This document shows positions 42,327-52,360 of a DNA stretch of 64,000 bases, in pieces; the first letter of the stretch is position 1; each line of letters starts with the position of its first letter. The position numbers and the translations under genes are program-made. The DNA is from Paenibacillus mellifer (GTDB taxonomy: Bacteria > Bacillota > Bacilli > Paenibacillales > Paenibacillaceae). The stretch is from positions 62,001 through 126,000 of the forward strand of contig NZ_JALPRK010000009.1 of the NCBI RefSeq assembly GCF_023195895.1, written 5' to 3'. The notes below the pieces were generated by a model. It made no database searches, was not told the origin of the DNA, and was given only the letters and a program-made list of their open reading frames with translations.

Positions 42327-42560
42327 TTACGATGATTTCGACTTAGGCTTGAACGTATGACAACAAGTAGCGGCGGACGACGGGGCGGAATCTCGGTGTT
42401 CCGTATCAAACGTTTCGCCGGCGAATTCCGCCGAATAGCGGCTATTCGCATGCTGATCGACATCAATCATAATTACGTCGGCGTTGCACACGTTTTTGTC
42501 TCCCCAATAAGTGCAGTTGGATACGCTACATTTGACCATGGGTTTGTCCCCATTTGGCAT
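42327..42560 (-). CDS. DUF1540 protein, small Cys-rich
   Basis: The 77-residue product has the DUF1540 pattern, with cysteines in MVKCSVSNCTYWGDKNVCNA and TCCHTFKP, suggesting metal binding. Members of this family appear in sporulating Firmicutes, often of unknown role. ATG 42558-42560 is chosen because GAGGTGATC lies just upstream; the open frame extends 7 codons further. Confidence 0.8.
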   Translation of the reverse strand: MPNGDKPMVKCSVSNCTYWGDKNVCNADVIMIDVDQHANSRYSAEFAGETFDTEHRDSAPSSAATCCHTFKPKSKSS

Positions 42561-42637
42561 GTTGATCACCTCGCGTATCATTTTCTCCTCCCCTCCATCC
42601 CCTTATGCGCCAGGCTAATAGCAAATCGTTCCCAAAA

Positions 42638-42669
42638 GAAAAAAGATGCCGGTATCTCGGCATCTTTTC
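42638..42669 (-). terminator. Terminator of the ypuI-like gene
   Basis: On the minus strand, GAAAAGATGCCG-AGATAC-CGGCATCTTTTTTC; 11-bp stem with a T-run, 18 bp past the stop codon. Confidence 0.85.
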
Positions 42670-42686
42670 ATTATTTCAAGGTTTAC

Positions 42687-43190
42687 TTATTTGGCGGAAC
42701 GATTTAATCGGAGTTGGGTCAAATAATCGCTTTCATAATAAGTCAGATCGTCGCGTAATTCCTCAAACATCCCCGTGATGTCCAGGACGATATCACGCGC
42801 CGCGCGAACCGGTTTCTTACGGAACCGGATAGCGTCTTGCCCGGTATAAGCGTATCTTCCGTCTTCGGAATAGCTTTCGTTTTTCGGATAGAAGAAGTTG
42901 TTAACACAGTCATGATATACATGGTACAGCACTTTCTCAGCAGCTTCCTCGTCAAAAGTTCCGCGACGTAGGGCAACGCCGAGCTTCTCGTAACAAACCT
43001 CGCTGAACACGAGCAGATGACGCAGGTCGGATAGAAATCCTTGGTAAAACAAAGCTCTGTCCTCATCTTGACCTTCCATAAGCTGCGGCAACGAATGCTG
43101 GTTCAAGAACGTTTCAAGCTTCTCGGCCGCACGTTTGAGTTTGTCTCGGGTGGCTTCACACAGTTGCCTGATGTTATTGGCTTGTGGCAT
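42687..43190 (-). CDS. ypuI: YpuI-family protein (DUF3907)
   Basis: The 167-residue soluble protein resembles YpuI of Bacillus, with the characteristic VYHDCVNNFFYPKNESYSED stretch near residue 92 and AYTGQDAIRFRKKP after it. It is mostly helical, with an acidic N-terminal half. The function is not known. It is divergent from the S8 protease gene, sharing a 150-bp gap. Confidence 0.75.
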   Translation of the reverse strand: MPQANNIRQLCEATRDKLKRAAEKLETFLNQHSLPQLMEGQDEDRALFYQGFLSDLRHLLVFSEVCYEKLGVALRRGTFDEEAAEKVLYHVYHDCVNNFFYPKNESYSEDGRYAYTGQDAIRFRKKPVRAARDIVLDITGMFEELRDDLTYYESDYLTQLRLNRSAK

Positions 43191-43340
43191 GCGAACAATT
43201 CTCCTTCACCTGTCATGATCGGTATAGTCATTAACGAAAATATCGTATCACAATTTATCCGAATACGGTATCCCTCAAGGAATAAAAACAGGGACATCAC
43301 CTCACGCTATGGCTATCGACATCTTAAAGGAGGTTAACCG

Positions 43341-45278
43341 ATGAAATGGCGCAGATGGGCTGCCTTAGGGTTGACGGGAGTCGCCGCGGTGGCTGCGGTT
43401 TCGCTTCTATTCCCTTCCTCGGACAATAACAAAGCAACCCCGCGGAATTCCGTAAATCGGCTTTCGGTACCCCAGCCGGCGGAGGAGCAAAAGTTGAAGC
43501 AGAGTATGCTGAAACGCGATATAACCGCAACCGAACGGTTATCTCGATTGGACGCCCGGGGTCATCTTCGTTCACTGGCTGCCGATTTTGCCCAAAGTCA
43601 AAGCGGCAAGTTGCCAGGTTCTGCTCAGGAATTGCAAAAGGACCATAAGCAGTTTCAAGCGATCCTGTGGTACGATGCCGCAAGCGGACAAACCAAGCAA
43701 TTTCGGCGGCAGGATTTTAAACCGGATTCGGCAGAAAAGAAGCAACTGAATACTTATTTAAGTTATGCCAAAAAAGCGCTGAACAAATCGACGTCGTACG
43801 AGTCGCCTTCTTTTCCGGAGAAGCAGCCGAAATACTTCGTTGCCGCCGAACCTGCCAAGGGCAAGAAGCAAGGCGTCATCGCGGTGATGGACATCGGGAT
43901 CTTAGGGCGAGTTCAGGATCACCAACACAAAAACCTGCGATTAATCCCCTATCCGAGAGAAGGCAAATTCAAGGTTGAATCGGTGCATGCGGATACGCTC
44001 AAGGACATCACCGTCAAAACAGGGCATGATAACGAGAAAGCGAGCCACTATTACGAAAACGAAATCGTTGTCACGTTCCAAAGCAAACCCAGTCCCGAGC
44101 AAATGAAGCAAATCATACAAGATATCACCGGAAAAGAGCCGCGAAACCTGAACAGCACCTATATTTTCCGTTCGGACACGATGACTATGAATCAGCTTCG
44201 GCAGTATTTCCAGAATAAATGGCAACCGAAGTACATTGAACCACATTATTTATATTTGACCAACGAAAACGGCGGAAGCTATTGGGACGATCCGAACAGC
44301 TTTTTTAATGAAGACAATACGAGCAACACAGAAGAGACAGCGGAAGTTCCAAACGACATGTTGTTCTCCGAATACCAATGGAATCTGCCGATCATCGAAA
44401 CAAACCGCGGCTGGCAGTTATCCAAAGGGAGCAATGACGTGATCGTGGGCGTTGTTGATACCGGTGTGGACCTGAAGCACCCTGATCTGCAGGGCCGCTT
44501 GCTGAAGGGTTATAACGTCATCGAACCCGACAAGGATCCTTCCGACGACGTTGGGCATGGCACCCATGTGGCCGGAATTATTTCCGCCAATGTCAACAAT
44601 GGCGAAGGCATTGCGGGGATGATGTGGGGCGGTAAAATTTTGCCGGTAAAGGCGCTGGATAAGTCCGGTTCCGGCACGACGTACTCCGTAGCCCAGGGCA
44701 TTATTTGGGCAACCGACCACGGCGCCAAGGTCATTAATATGAGCCTCGGCAACTACGCCGATGCCCAATTCCTGCATGAAGCGATAAAATATGCCTATGA
44801 GCGGGATGTGGTGCTGATCGCGGCCACGGGCAATGACAATACCGAACGCCCGGGATACCCGGCTGCTTATCCTGAGGTGTTGTCGGTCTCCGCGACCGAC
44901 TACAACTTGCAGAAAGCCTCCTTCTCCAACTACGGCGATTACATCGACGTCATGGCACCGGGCGAGAGCATCGCCAGCACCTATCCGGATAATCAATATG
45001 CGGCGTTATCCGGCACATCGATGGCCAGTCCGCATGTGGCGGCCCTTGCCGCTCTCATCCGGTCGGTGAATCCGGAGCTAAAGAACACCGAGGTCATGGA
45101 TATCATCCGTAAGAATGTCATCGATCTTGGTGATACCGGGCGTGACAAATATTACGGATACGGACAAATTGATGTTTACGCTGCGCTGCAGGCCGCCGGT
45201 GGCGGAGAGGCGCCGCTGCAATTCTGGCCGCAGTCGATCCAACGGAAAATGGACCGCGCCGTGGATCGCGCTAAATAA
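43341..45278 (+). CDS. Membrane-anchored or secreted S8 serine protease
   Basis: This 645-residue subtilisin-like protease has an N-terminal hydrophobic signal or anchor segment (about residues 6-24), a long prodomain (about residues 30-330, including a Fervidolysin-like part around EIVVTFQSKPSPEQMKQII), and the catalytic domain with D373 (VVDTGVD), H406 (GHGTHVAG) and S560 (SGTSMASPH). The oxyanion Asn lies in AATGNDN. The prodomain is unusually long compared with the about 80 residues of classical subtilisins. GGAGG lies just upstream of the ATG. Substrate unknown. Confidence 0.92.
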   Translation: MKWRRWAALGLTGVAAVAAVSLLFPSSDNNKATPRNSVNRLSVPQPAEEQKLKQSMLKRDITATERLSRLDARGHLRSLAADFAQSQSGKLPGSAQELQKDHKQFQAILWYDAASGQTKQFRRQDFKPDSAEKKQLNTYLSYAKKALNKSTSYESPSFPEKQPKYFVAAEPAKGKKQGVIAVMDIGILGRVQDHQHKNLRLIPYPREGKFKVESVHADTLKDITVKTGHDNEKASHYYENEIVVTFQSKPSPEQMKQIIQDITGKEPRNLNSTYIFRSDTMTMNQLRQYFQNKWQPKYIEPHYLYLTNENGGSYWDDPNSFFNEDNTSNTEETAEVPNDMLFSEYQWNLPIIETNRGWQLSKGSNDVIVGVVDTGVDLKHPDLQGRLLKGYNVIEPDKDPSDDVGHGTHVAGIISANVNNGEGIAGMMWGGKILPVKALDKSGSGTTYSVAQGIIWATDHGAKVINMSLGNYADAQFLHEAIKYAYERDVVLIAATGNDNTERPGYPAAYPEVLSVSATDYNLQKASFSNYGDYIDVMAPGESIASTYPDNQYAALSGTSMASPHVAALAALIRSVNPELKNTEVMDIIRKNVIDLGDTGRDKYYGYGQIDVYAALQAAGGGEAPLQFWPQSIQRKMDRAVDRAK

Positions 45279-45290
45279 CGCTCTAAAACC

Positions 45291-45340
45291 AAAAGCCTCC
45301 GCATCGCCGGAATTCATTCCAAGCGATGCGGAGGCTTTAT
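45291..45340. terminator. Bidirectional terminator between the S8 protease and rnpB
   Basis: AAAGCCTCCGCATCGC and GCGATGCGGAGGCTTT form a perfect 16-bp stem around a 15-base loop. Plus-strand readout ends the protease gene; minus-strand readout ends rnpB about 33 bp past its 3' end. Confidence 0.85.
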
Positions 45341-45372
45341 CCATAGATATAGATCATGTTCCCTTTAGTGTT

Positions 45373-45775
45373 GAAAGTTTGCCGTAAGCCGGGTTCTGTA
45401 CTCGTTGCGGTAGAACGGGAACAACCCTCCCGCGTTGAGTGACAATCATCTATCTAGGCCGCACATTACTGGGCGGCTCCAGCAACCAACCCGGACGCGC
45501 CTCGGGCAAAGGCCGCTTCGCAAAGAAGCTGCGTCCCATTAGGTCTTGCTCCAAGTGGGGTTTACCAGGAACGAAGTCACCAGCGTTCCTCGGGGTCTCT
45601 TACACCTCGGTTCCATCCTTGCCTGTGCACGCCTTGCGGCGGCCATCGGCGGTCCATTTCTGTGGCACTATCCTTCAACTCGCGCTGACTGGACGTTATC
45701 CAGCACCCTGCCCTATGGAGCCCGGACTTTCCTCCCGCGGCTCTTCAGCCGCCGGCGATTGTCTGTCAAACTTTC
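45373..45775 (-). ncRNA. rnpB: RNase P RNA, bacterial class B
   Basis: This is the catalytic RNA that trims 5' leaders from tRNA precursors. On the minus strand the conserved core GAGGAAAGTCCGGGCTC (45718-45734) and the 3' element TACAGAACCCGGCTTA (45385-45400) are both present. The ends pair as GAAAGTTTG / CAAACTTTC to close helix P1, which sets the limits at about 403 nt. The arrangement fits the Firmicute (type B) form. Exact ends are good to a few bases. Confidence 0.95.
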
Positions 45776-45792
45776 GAAAGGCAACACTTGAT

Positions 45793-45821
45793 AGTATACA
45801 GGCATTGCCGCCCGCTGACAA
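45793..45821 (-). promoter_or_regulatory. Predicted sigma-A promoter of rnpB
   Basis: On the minus strand, TTGTCA (45816-45821), a 17-bp spacer and TATACT (45793-45798). Transcription would begin near 45785, about 10 bases before the P1 helix, as expected for RNase P RNA. Confidence 0.8.
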
Positions 45822-45895
45822 GAGCGATTTGACGGTAAACCTGACGTATCCTACCAGCGTCTTTGACGTAAGCTTACGTTTCCTGAGGCCCCTTT

Positions 45896-47011
45896 TTACA
45901 GGAATCGGAACGGCTCGGTATTAACCTGAGAAACGTGCACGCGAGTCGCATATTTATCCTCGGTCAGTTTCTCACTTAGCCAGGCCGCCACGCGAGGTTT
46001 CATAATCTTCTCGGCGTTGTGCCCCGGATCAACGATCGCAACCCCGGCCATCCAGGCATCTTGCGCGGTGTGGTAATCCACGTCACCGGTTACGAGCACG
46101 TCCGCCCCACGAAACTGAGCACTTTTCCAATACCGTCCCCCTGAACCGCCTAGAACAGCAGCCTTGCGAACCGGCCGGTCCAGATCGCCGACGACCCGAA
46201 CCATCGGTACCTCTAAGCGCGCTTTGACGCGCTCCACGAAATCCCGAAGCGTTACCGGCTTCGACAGCTTGCCAACCCGCCCAAGTCCGAAAGTGCGTCC
46301 TTTCAAGTCCATCGGGTACAAGTCATAAGCTACTTCTTCGTAGGGATGTTGCTTCAGCATCGCTTGGATCACTTTACTGCGCAGGCTGTACGGCACAACC
46401 GTTTCGATGCGTATTTCCTCTACGCGCTCGAGCTTGCCCTCGGTTCCGATATACGGATCTGTGCCTTCCCCCGGCTTAAACGTGCCATAACCCTCCAGAT
46501 TGAAGCTGCAATGGCTGTATTTGCCGATATGGCCTGCACCTGCATTCAGCATGGCTTTCAGCACCTGTTCGTGGTGGTCCTTCGGCACGAAGACGACCAG
46601 TTTATAAAGGTTGTCCGTATGCACATCTTCAAGCGAACCGGCGCTTTCGATTCCCAGAACCTCCGCCATCCAATCATTCATCCCACCGTCCGTGACGTCA
46701 AGGTTCGTGTGGGCGATATAAACGGCGATATCGTGTTTGATGAGTTTTTCGTACACCTTGCCCATCGGGGTATCGCTTTGCAAATGGGCCAGCGGGCGAT
46801 AAATAATCGCATGATGGGCGATAATCAGGTTCACTTCCAGGGAGATGGCCTCGTCCACCACTTCCTCATTAACGTCAAGCGCCACCAACACGTTTCGATT
46901 CTCCTTCTGCAGACTGCCCAGCTGGAGTCCGATTTTGTCCCCCTCCATCGCTACATGCTTGGGAGCCAGTTGCTCCATGTACTGAACTACCGTTTGTCCT
47001 TTGGCAAACAT
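45896..47011 (-). CDS. yqfO: Nif3-like dinuclear metal-centre protein (YqfO)
   Basis: The 371-residue protein belongs to the Nif3/YqfO family. It has the metal-binding His motif LIIAHHAIIYRPL near residue 61 and AHTNLDVTDGGMND near residue 100 in the N-terminal part, a PII-like/CutA-like middle insert (about residues 130-240), and a C-terminal part with VTGDVDYHTAQDA and DPGHNAEK. Enzymatic role unknown. It overlaps trmK by 25 bp, so translation is probably coupled; the pair is conserved in Firmicutes. Confidence 0.88.
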   Translation of the reverse strand: MFAKGQTVVQYMEQLAPKHVAMEGDKIGLQLGSLQKENRNVLVALDVNEEVVDEAISLEVNLIIAHHAIIYRPLAHLQSDTPMGKVYEKLIKHDIAVYIAHTNLDVTDGGMNDWMAEVLGIESAGSLEDVHTDNLYKLVVFVPKDHHEQVLKAMLNAGAGHIGKYSHCSFNLEGYGTFKPGEGTDPYIGTEGKLERVEEIRIETVVPYSLRSKVIQAMLKQHPYEEVAYDLYPMDLKGRTFGLGRVGKLSKPVTLRDFVERVKARLEVPMVRVVGDLDRPVRKAAVLGGSGGRYWKSAQFRGADVLVTGDVDYHTAQDAWMAGVAIVDPGHNAEKIMKPRVAAWLSEKLTEDKYATRVHVSQVNTEPFRFL

Positions 47012-47748
47012 GCCAGCACCTCCTTTAACTGCTCCATTAACCGGGTAAGCTCAACTTCTTTTTGACGGGACGCCTCCAGCGCGGACGTCGCAACCGACCG
47101 GTGAATACTTTCCAGTTTGCGCAGCTCTGATTCCCATTTTGCGAAAAAGACTTCATTCGGAGCCGCCGTTAATCTCGGCCCCATCATGAGCTGCAGCTCA
47201 CGGGTCAATTGGACTGAACTTCCTGCCAGATCGCGTTCTCGATATAGCTCTTCGTTTCGTTCGCTCGCATCGGGCCGAGCTTCGGCCTTCATGACTTCGT
47301 AAATTTTGCCGTCTTCCTCCAAGATCGCCTCTTCGGCCAAATACCAATCGTGCTCAAGCAGCCAACGACGGACAAATTCCCCGCCGACGTTTGGCTGCAG
47401 CACAAGCTGCTTTACGCCGGCCAGCTTCGCTTGACCTTCATCTAGAATGGAGGTGATCAACGCCCCGCCCATTCCGGCGATCGTGATTGCGTCCACTTCG
47501 CCCGGGGCGATGACGGCAAGTCCATCCCCTTTACGGACGGAGATCCGCCCTGCCTCTCCAGCTTCGGCCACCTGACGGCGTGCTGCCTCGAGCGGCCCGT
47601 CATTCACTTCTCCGGCGACGGCGGAGGTTGCTCGCCCGCTGCGTACCGCAGCCACAGGCAGCAGTGCATGGTCCGAGCCGATATCCGCGAATCGGCACCC
47701 GGTCGGAAGCCAGTCGGCAATAAGCTGTAATCTAGCTGACAGTTTCAT
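46987..47748 (-). CDS. trmK: tRNA (adenine22-N1)-methyltransferase TrmK
   Basis: TrmK methylates A22 of tRNA using SAM. The 253-residue protein has the SAM-binding motif RFADIGSDHALLPVAAV near residue 20, the family AGMGGALITSILDEG and QPNVGGEFVRRWLL motifs, and a C-terminal coiled coil. I use the ATG at 47746-47748, which overlaps the stop of the upstream gene as ATGA; the ribosome binding site is weak, consistent with coupling. Confidence 0.88.
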   Translation of the reverse strand: MKLSARLQLIADWLPTGCRFADIGSDHALLPVAAVRSGRATSAVAGEVNDGPLEAARRQVAEAGEAGRISVRKGDGLAVIAPGEVDAITIAGMGGALITSILDEGQAKLAGVKQLVLQPNVGGEFVRRWLLEHDWYLAEEAILEEDGKIYEVMKAEARPDASERNEELYRERDLAGSSVQLTRELQLMMGPRLTAAPNEVFFAKWESELRKLESIHRSVATSALEASRQKEVELTRLMEQLKEVLACLPKDKR

Positions 47749-48593
47749 GAAGTAATCCACACCACCCATTTTTTACGTAGTCCAAACAAAAGAAGAAAAG
47801 CCGCAACGATCTTTAATAGGATCAGCGCAGGCATAGCTGTAATCTCGGCGTCCCGCAGCAGGAGAGCATCCGCTTCCGGCATACACCATAAGGACACGGA
47901 TACGGCAAAGAACACGGGAGCCATCGCCTTAAACCGATGGTACCCCAGCCAGCTCAGCCAGAAGAAGATCGCTGCCAGCGGCAGCCAATACACTTGAAGC
48001 ATACCCCATGAGGCGTCTGGGTTCATCTGTCCAAGCAAAAAGGCGTATAGCAGCATCCCGCAAGCAAATCCGCAGTAACTGATGATGCCGAACCGCAGCG
48101 CGTATCCCAGGACAAGCCAGATAAACCCGCAGAAAGCGATTAGCAGCGTCGTACCGATGCCGGGCGGCCATCCCTGCGCGGTAATAATCCAGCTGCCGAA
48201 GCCAAGCAACAGCAGGCTGCCAAGTCCGGCCATCGACATGGAGAACAGCGCTTTATCACATCGATAATAGGCCGCAAGGGCATAGCAAGCCGCCGAAAGC
48301 AGCAGCGTTATGGCGATTTGCAAACCCCAGGGAAAAACGTTAAAATAAAAAACAATAAAGAAAAAGAAGGAAATTATTCCAAATGAAAGGGACCAGAGTT
48401 TCAGGCTTCCTTGTTGAATCAGTGTATTTAGCGTGAAGCCTGAGCGGGGCGACGATCCTTCGGTCTGATCTTTATATAGATTTTCCAGGAAATCGCAATA
48501 TTGCTCAGGCAGCAGCCGACTTCTCCGCCAATGATCGATTTCCTTCAGGATGATCTTGCGTTTCTCCTGATCCAACAGAACACCTTCTTCCAT
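47745..48593 (-). CDS. Multi-pass membrane protein of unknown function (DUF2157-like)
   Basis: The 282-residue protein has a short charged cytoplasmic N-terminus (EKRKIILKEIDHWRRSRLLPEQYCDFLE) resembling the N-terminal region of DUF2157 proteins, followed by about eight hydrophobic segments. No function is known. It replaces the cytochrome gene that lies between sigA and trmK in Bacillus. The start is uncertain: the ATG at 48593 has no good ribosome binding site, while a TTG at 48575 follows AAGGTG. Confidence 0.65.
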   Translation of the reverse strand: MEEGVLLDQEKRKIILKEIDHWRRSRLLPEQYCDFLENLYKDQTEGSSPRSGFTLNTLIQQGSLKLWSLSFGIISFFFFIVFYFNVFPWGLQIAITLLLSAACYALAAYYRCDKALFSMSMAGLGSLLLLGFGSWIITAQGWPPGIGTTLLIAFCGFIWLVLGYALRFGIISYCGFACGMLLYAFLLGQMNPDASWGMLQVYWLPLAAIFFWLSWLGYHRFKAMAPVFFAVSVSLWCMPEADALLLRDAEITAMPALILLKIVAAFLLLFGLRKKWVVWITS

Positions 48594-48659
48594 ATGGTTG
48601 TTCAACAAAAATGACCTTGCTGCTTGGCTGCAGAAGGTCAAGGTTGCAGGCGGTCACGC

Positions 48660-49784
48660 CTATTCGAGGAAGTCCTTCAGCCGCTTGCTGCGGCTAGGGT
48701 GGCGCAGCTTACGGAGCGCTTTCGCTTCGATTTGCCGGATTCTCTCCCGTGTTACGCCGAATACCTTTCCCACTTCTTCAAGGGTTCTAGTGCGTCCGTC
48801 GTCGAGTCCAAAGCGCAATCGGAGTACGTTCTCTTCGCGTTCTGTGAGCGTGTCTAGCACATCCTCCAGCTGCTCTTTCAGCAGCTCATAAGCCGCTGCG
48901 TCCGCAGGAGCCAAGGCTTCCTGATCTTCAATAAAGTCGCCGAGATGAGAATCGTCTTCTTCCCCGATCGGTGTTTCCAGCGAGACCGGCTCTTGGGCGA
49001 TCTTCATGATCTCCCGGACCTTCTCTACGCTCAGCTCCATCTCCGCAGCGATTTCCTCCGGCGCAGGTTCGCGTCCCAGCTCTTGCAGCAGCTGCCGGGA
49101 TACTCGAATCAGCTTATTAATCGTTTCGACCATATGAACCGGGATTCGAATCGTTCTCGCCTGGTCAGCAATCGCGCGGGTGATTGCCTGACGGATCCAC
49201 CACGTAGCATAAGTACTGAACTTGAAGCCCTTCTTGTGGTCAAACTTCTCCACGGCTTTAATTAATCCCATATTTCCTTCCTGGATCAAATCCAGGAACA
49301 ACATGCCGCGACCGACATAACGCTTGGCGATACTGACAACCAGCCGCAGATTGGCTTCGGCCAAACGGCGTTTCGCCTCTTCATCTCCGTTTTCAATCCG
49401 TTTCGCGAGCTCCATCTCGTCATCTGCCGACAACAACGGTACCCGCCCGATTTCTTTCAGATACATCCGTACAGGATCATTGATCTTGATTCCCGGAGGA
49501 AGCGAGAGGTCGTCATCATAATTGAAATCGTCGCCGTCGTGCGAGTTATCTCCATCGCCGCGACGGTGATCCTCATCCCCGTCGCCGGTTACATCAATGC
49601 CAAGATCGGCTAATTGTTCAAAAAACTCGTCCATTTGCTCCGGATCTTGATCGAAAGGTGAAAGCTTCTCCATAATTTCTTTATACGTTAAGGATGACCT
49701 TTTCTTCCCTTGTTCGATCAATTGATCCCTCACCTGATCCAGCGTTAATTCCGTTTCTAGTTCAGTATGTTGGTCATTCGTCAT
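48660..49784 (-). CDS. rpoD: Housekeeping sigma factor SigA
   Basis: This is the primary sigma-70 factor. The 374-residue protein has a short region 1.1 with an acidic Asp-rich linker (about residues 70-95, including [20 protein letters not shown]), region 1.2 ([16 protein letters not shown]), region 2 with [20 protein letters not shown] and the promoter-melting [17 protein letters not shown], region 3, and region 4 ([20 protein letters not shown]). ATG 49782-49784 follows GGAGGAGGGAG. It is downstream of dnaG as in most bacteria. Confidence 0.96.
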   Translation of the reverse strand: MTNDQHTELETELTLDQVRDQLIEQGKKRSSLTYKEIMEKLSPFDQDPEQMDEFFEQLADLGIDVTGDGDEDHRRGDGDNSHDGDDFNYDDDLSLPPGIKINDPVRMYLKEIGRVPLLSADDEMELAKRIENGDEEAKRRLAEANLRLVVSIAKRYVGRGMLFLDLIQEGNMGLIKAVEKFDHKKGFKFSTYATWWIRQAITRAIADQARTIRIPVHMVETINKLIRVSRQLLQELGREPAPEEIAAEMELSVEKVREIMKIAQEPVSLETPIGEEDDSHLGDFIEDQEALAPADAAAYELLKEQLEDVLDTLTEREENVLRLRFGLDDGRTRTLEEVGKVFGVTRERIRQIEAKALRKLRHPSRSKRLKDFLE

Positions 49785-49830
49785 ATCTGGCTCCCTCCTC
49801 CCTAGAAACATCACCGAAAGTCCGTTCGTC

Positions 49831-51654
49831 TTACTGTCTCTCTAGGGCAATAATCTCACTTGCAATTTGTGCCGCACGCATATAATCTCCGGCTCGTTCG
49901 GCCGATACCATTTCCTCTTTCTTGCGCTTGATCTGTTCGAGCAGCGGCACCTTCTGAATTTCGCGGATACAGTCATCCAGCTCCTGCGTCGTCCATTCGC
50001 CTGGCGTATCCATCATCGCGATCGAAATGACCGTCTGTTCCAATCGCTCATCATGAAGTGAGGAAATGAAATGGCTAGCATCCGGATTCTTCCCCTGCGC
50101 GTAATAAGCGTATAGATAAGCGGCTATCGCCACATGATCTTCGATGTTAAAGTTCGTCCCCAGGCGTTCGCCTACATAGCGGGACACCTCTTCGTCCTGC
50201 AGCATGAAAGACAGCAGTCTCCGTTCCGCCGCATGAAAAGCGGGCAGCAACGTTGGCATGGATGCCTGCCCTTTTTTATGCCTACCATTATTCCACCTTT
50301 CGGGCTTATTATCCCCGGCATCTGCCTTTTTTTGCATAGCCGTTCTCAGTTCGTTGCATTCCTGCTTCAAGCTCTCGAAGGAGACCTGCAAATCGGCGGA
50401 GAGTTCCTTTAGATAAATCTCGCGTTCGCTTGGAGAGGTGAGCGCCGCTATAATCGGCATCGCCTCTTTGATATAAGCGACCTTTCCATCTTCTTCTAGC
50501 AGTATATGGTTTTTTCTCAGATATATAAGCCTAAATTTGACGGAAGAAACCGCACCGTCCAAAACTTGATGGCAGAACCGCTCGGCTCCGTACTTTTGGA
50601 TGAATTCGTCGGGATCCAGTCCTTCGCTGAGCAATGCAATTTTCACCTGATGAAAACCTGCGCCTTCGAGAATCGGAATGCTCTTTAACGCTGCGGCTTG
50701 TCCGGCGGAATCGCCGTCATAGCAGACCAATACTTCTTCGGCCATCCCACGCAAGATTGCTGCATGGCTTTCCGTTAATGCCGTCCCCATCGTAGCCACG
50801 CCGTTATGAACCCCGGCTTCCCATGCGCTGATGACGTCGCCGTAACCTTCAAACAGGACGACTTGGCCTGTCTTGCGTATTTCGTTCTTCGCTTGATGCA
50901 AATTGTAGAGAACTCGACTTTTGGTAAACAGCTTGCTTTCCGGTGAGTTCAAATATTTCGGTTGTCCGTCGCCAAGCACTCTTCCTGCAAACGCGATAAC
51001 TTTCCCACTTCGATTGTGCAACGGGAAAATCACCCGGTCACGGAAACGGTCCACAAAACCGGAACCGTCCTGCCTGGACGAAAGCAATCCACCCTTCTCC
51101 ATCGCTTCCAGTTCAAATGATCGTTTGTCCAAAAACTGGACGAGCGTATCCCATCTAGCGGGTGCGTAACCAATCTGGAACGTATCGATGGCTTTGTCGG
51201 TAAAGCCGCGGGATTTCAAATACTCCATTGCCGGCTTGCCGTATTCGGTGTTCTTCAGCAAGTAATGATAAAGCTTGGAGGACCATTCATGGGCCTGCAG
51301 CAGTTGCTCCAACTCTTGGTTACGCGGACTGTCCCCGTAACCTCTCCCCTTATCCTCATAAGGGATATGCGCCTCTTCCGCCATGATTCTGACTGCCTCG
51401 GGAAAGGTTAATCCTTCGATTTCCATCCTGAATTTGATGGCGTTCCCGCCTTTACCACAGCCATAACAATGGAAGATTTGCCGTTCGGGTGTAACTGTAA
51501 ACGACGGGGTTTTCTCCGAATGGAACGGACATAACCCCTTCATGTACTTCCCCTGTTTCGTTAGATGAACGTGCTTGCTGACCGTGTCGACGATATCATG
51601 CTGACGCAGAACCGCCTCGATGACTTCCTCCGGAATGCCACGCCCGGTACTCAT
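49831..51654 (-). CDS. dnaG: DNA primase DnaG
   Basis: DnaG makes the RNA primers for chromosome replication. The 607-residue protein has the N-terminal CHC2 zinc finger ([11 protein letters not shown] ... [11 protein letters not shown]), the Toprim domain with [10 protein letters not shown] and [12 protein letters not shown], and a C-terminal helicase-binding domain. The length is typical. ATG 51652-51654 follows AAGGTG. A 10-bp palindrome TCACGCGTGA lies 21-30 bp upstream of the start. Confidence 0.95.
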   Translation of the reverse strand: MSTGRGIPEEVIEAVLRQHDIVDTVSKHVHLTKQGKYMKGLCPFHSEKTPSFTVTPERQIFHCYGCGKGGNAIKFRMEIEGLTFPEAVRIMAEEAHIPYEDKGRGYGDSPRNQELEQLLQAHEWSSKLYHYLLKNTEYGKPAMEYLKSRGFTDKAIDTFQIGYAPARWDTLVQFLDKRSFELEAMEKGGLLSSRQDGSGFVDRFRDRVIFPLHNRSGKVIAFAGRVLGDGQPKYLNSPESKLFTKSRVLYNLHQAKNEIRKTGQVVLFEGYGDVISAWEAGVHNGVATMGTALTESHAAILRGMAEEVLVCYDGDSAGQAAALKSIPILEGAGFHQVKIALLSEGLDPDEFIQKYGAERFCHQVLDGAVSSVKFRLIYLRKNHILLEEDGKVAYIKEAMPIIAALTSPSEREIYLKELSADLQVSFESLKQECNELRTAMQKKADAGDNKPERWNNGRHKKGQASMPTLLPAFHAAERRLLSFMLQDEEVSRYVGERLGTNFNIEDHVAIAAYLYAYYAQGKNPDASHFISSLHDERLEQTVISIAMMDTPGEWTTQELDDCIREIQKVPLLEQIKRKKEEMVSAERAGDYMRAAQIASEIIALERQ

Positions 51655-51755
51655 CCAAATCACCTTCATCTTTCACGCGTGAGAATCGTCCAAATTGTCA
51701 AAATCACCGACATTTCGATGTTCTCGGGTGACACGTAAATAGTAATTCGCTAAAA

Positions 51756-52205
51756 CTATACATTCTCCTGCAAACGTGACAAAAGTTTTGACAAAGCGTC
51801 CGTAAACCGCTCCCGATCTTCATTGGTAAACGGCTTTGGCCCTTTGCTATGGTGCCCTGCCCGCCTTGCCTTCGCTTGGTGGTGGCGCCGTTCAAGCAAA
51901 TAGTCGATATTGCCCGCATGGTAGACGTCGCCTCGCGGGGATAAACCGTAGCAGGCTCTCGCGATGACCAAAGCCGCCAGGCCGTAGTCCTGAGTCACAA
52001 CGACATCGCCTTTCTCCACGTGGGCGGCGATATACAAATCAGCGCTTTGTCCGCTCCGATCAACCTGAACGATATTCACACCCGGCCCCGGCTGTAAGAC
52101 ATGATCATAGGAAGCCACCATGACCACCGGTACGCCGAACCTGCCCGCCGTTTCGGCAATTTCCGCCTTTACCGGACAGGAGTCCCCATCGACGACGATC
52201 CGCAT
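51756..52205 (-). CDS. yqxD: YaiI/YqxD family protein (UPF0178)
   Basis: The 149-residue protein has the UPF0178 N-terminus MRIVVDGDSCPVKAEI, the VTQDYGLAALVIARA stretch, and DYLLERRHHQAKARRAGHHS with its cluster of basic residues. The fold is PIN/NYN-like, so a nuclease role is possible but not shown. ATG 52203-52205 is chosen because GGAGG lies 8 bp upstream. Its place between glyS and dnaG is conserved in Bacillus. Confidence 0.85.
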   Translation of the reverse strand: MRIVVDGDSCPVKAEIAETAGRFGVPVVMVASYDHVLQPGPGVNIVQVDRSGQSADLYIAAHVEKGDVVVTQDYGLAALVIARACYGLSPRGDVYHAGNIDYLLERRHHQAKARRAGHHSKGPKPFTNEDRERFTDALSKLLSRLQENV

Positions 52206-52302
52206 CCTCCATGCCTCCATGTAATACAATATAACCTCGAATTGGCCTAATCTAAACAAGCGTAATGCCGAATCTCATCGATTTATGCCGATAAGCGATG
52301 GA

Positions 52303-52337
52303 TGGCTGACGGCAAGCCTTTCATTTGCCGTCAGCCA
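52303..52337. other. Perfect stem-loop downstream of glyS
   Basis: TGGCTGACGGCAA and TTGCCGTCAGCCA form a perfect 13-bp stem with a 9-base loop, 24 bp past the glyS stop. Neither side has a T-run, so it is not a classical intrinsic terminator; it may stabilise or end the glyQS message. Confidence 0.6.
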
Positions 52338-52360
52338 CACACTAAGCTTTGCTTCTTCTA

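Noticed and set aside
45439..45924. Open frames on the plus strand across the rnpB region
   Set aside because: They overlap the RNase P RNA and read its antisense strand; the RNA motifs are clear.
51672..51684. The palindrome TCACGCGTGA upstream of dnaG as a regulator site
   Set aside because: A 10-bp palindrome occurs often by chance, and no conserved extension is visible.
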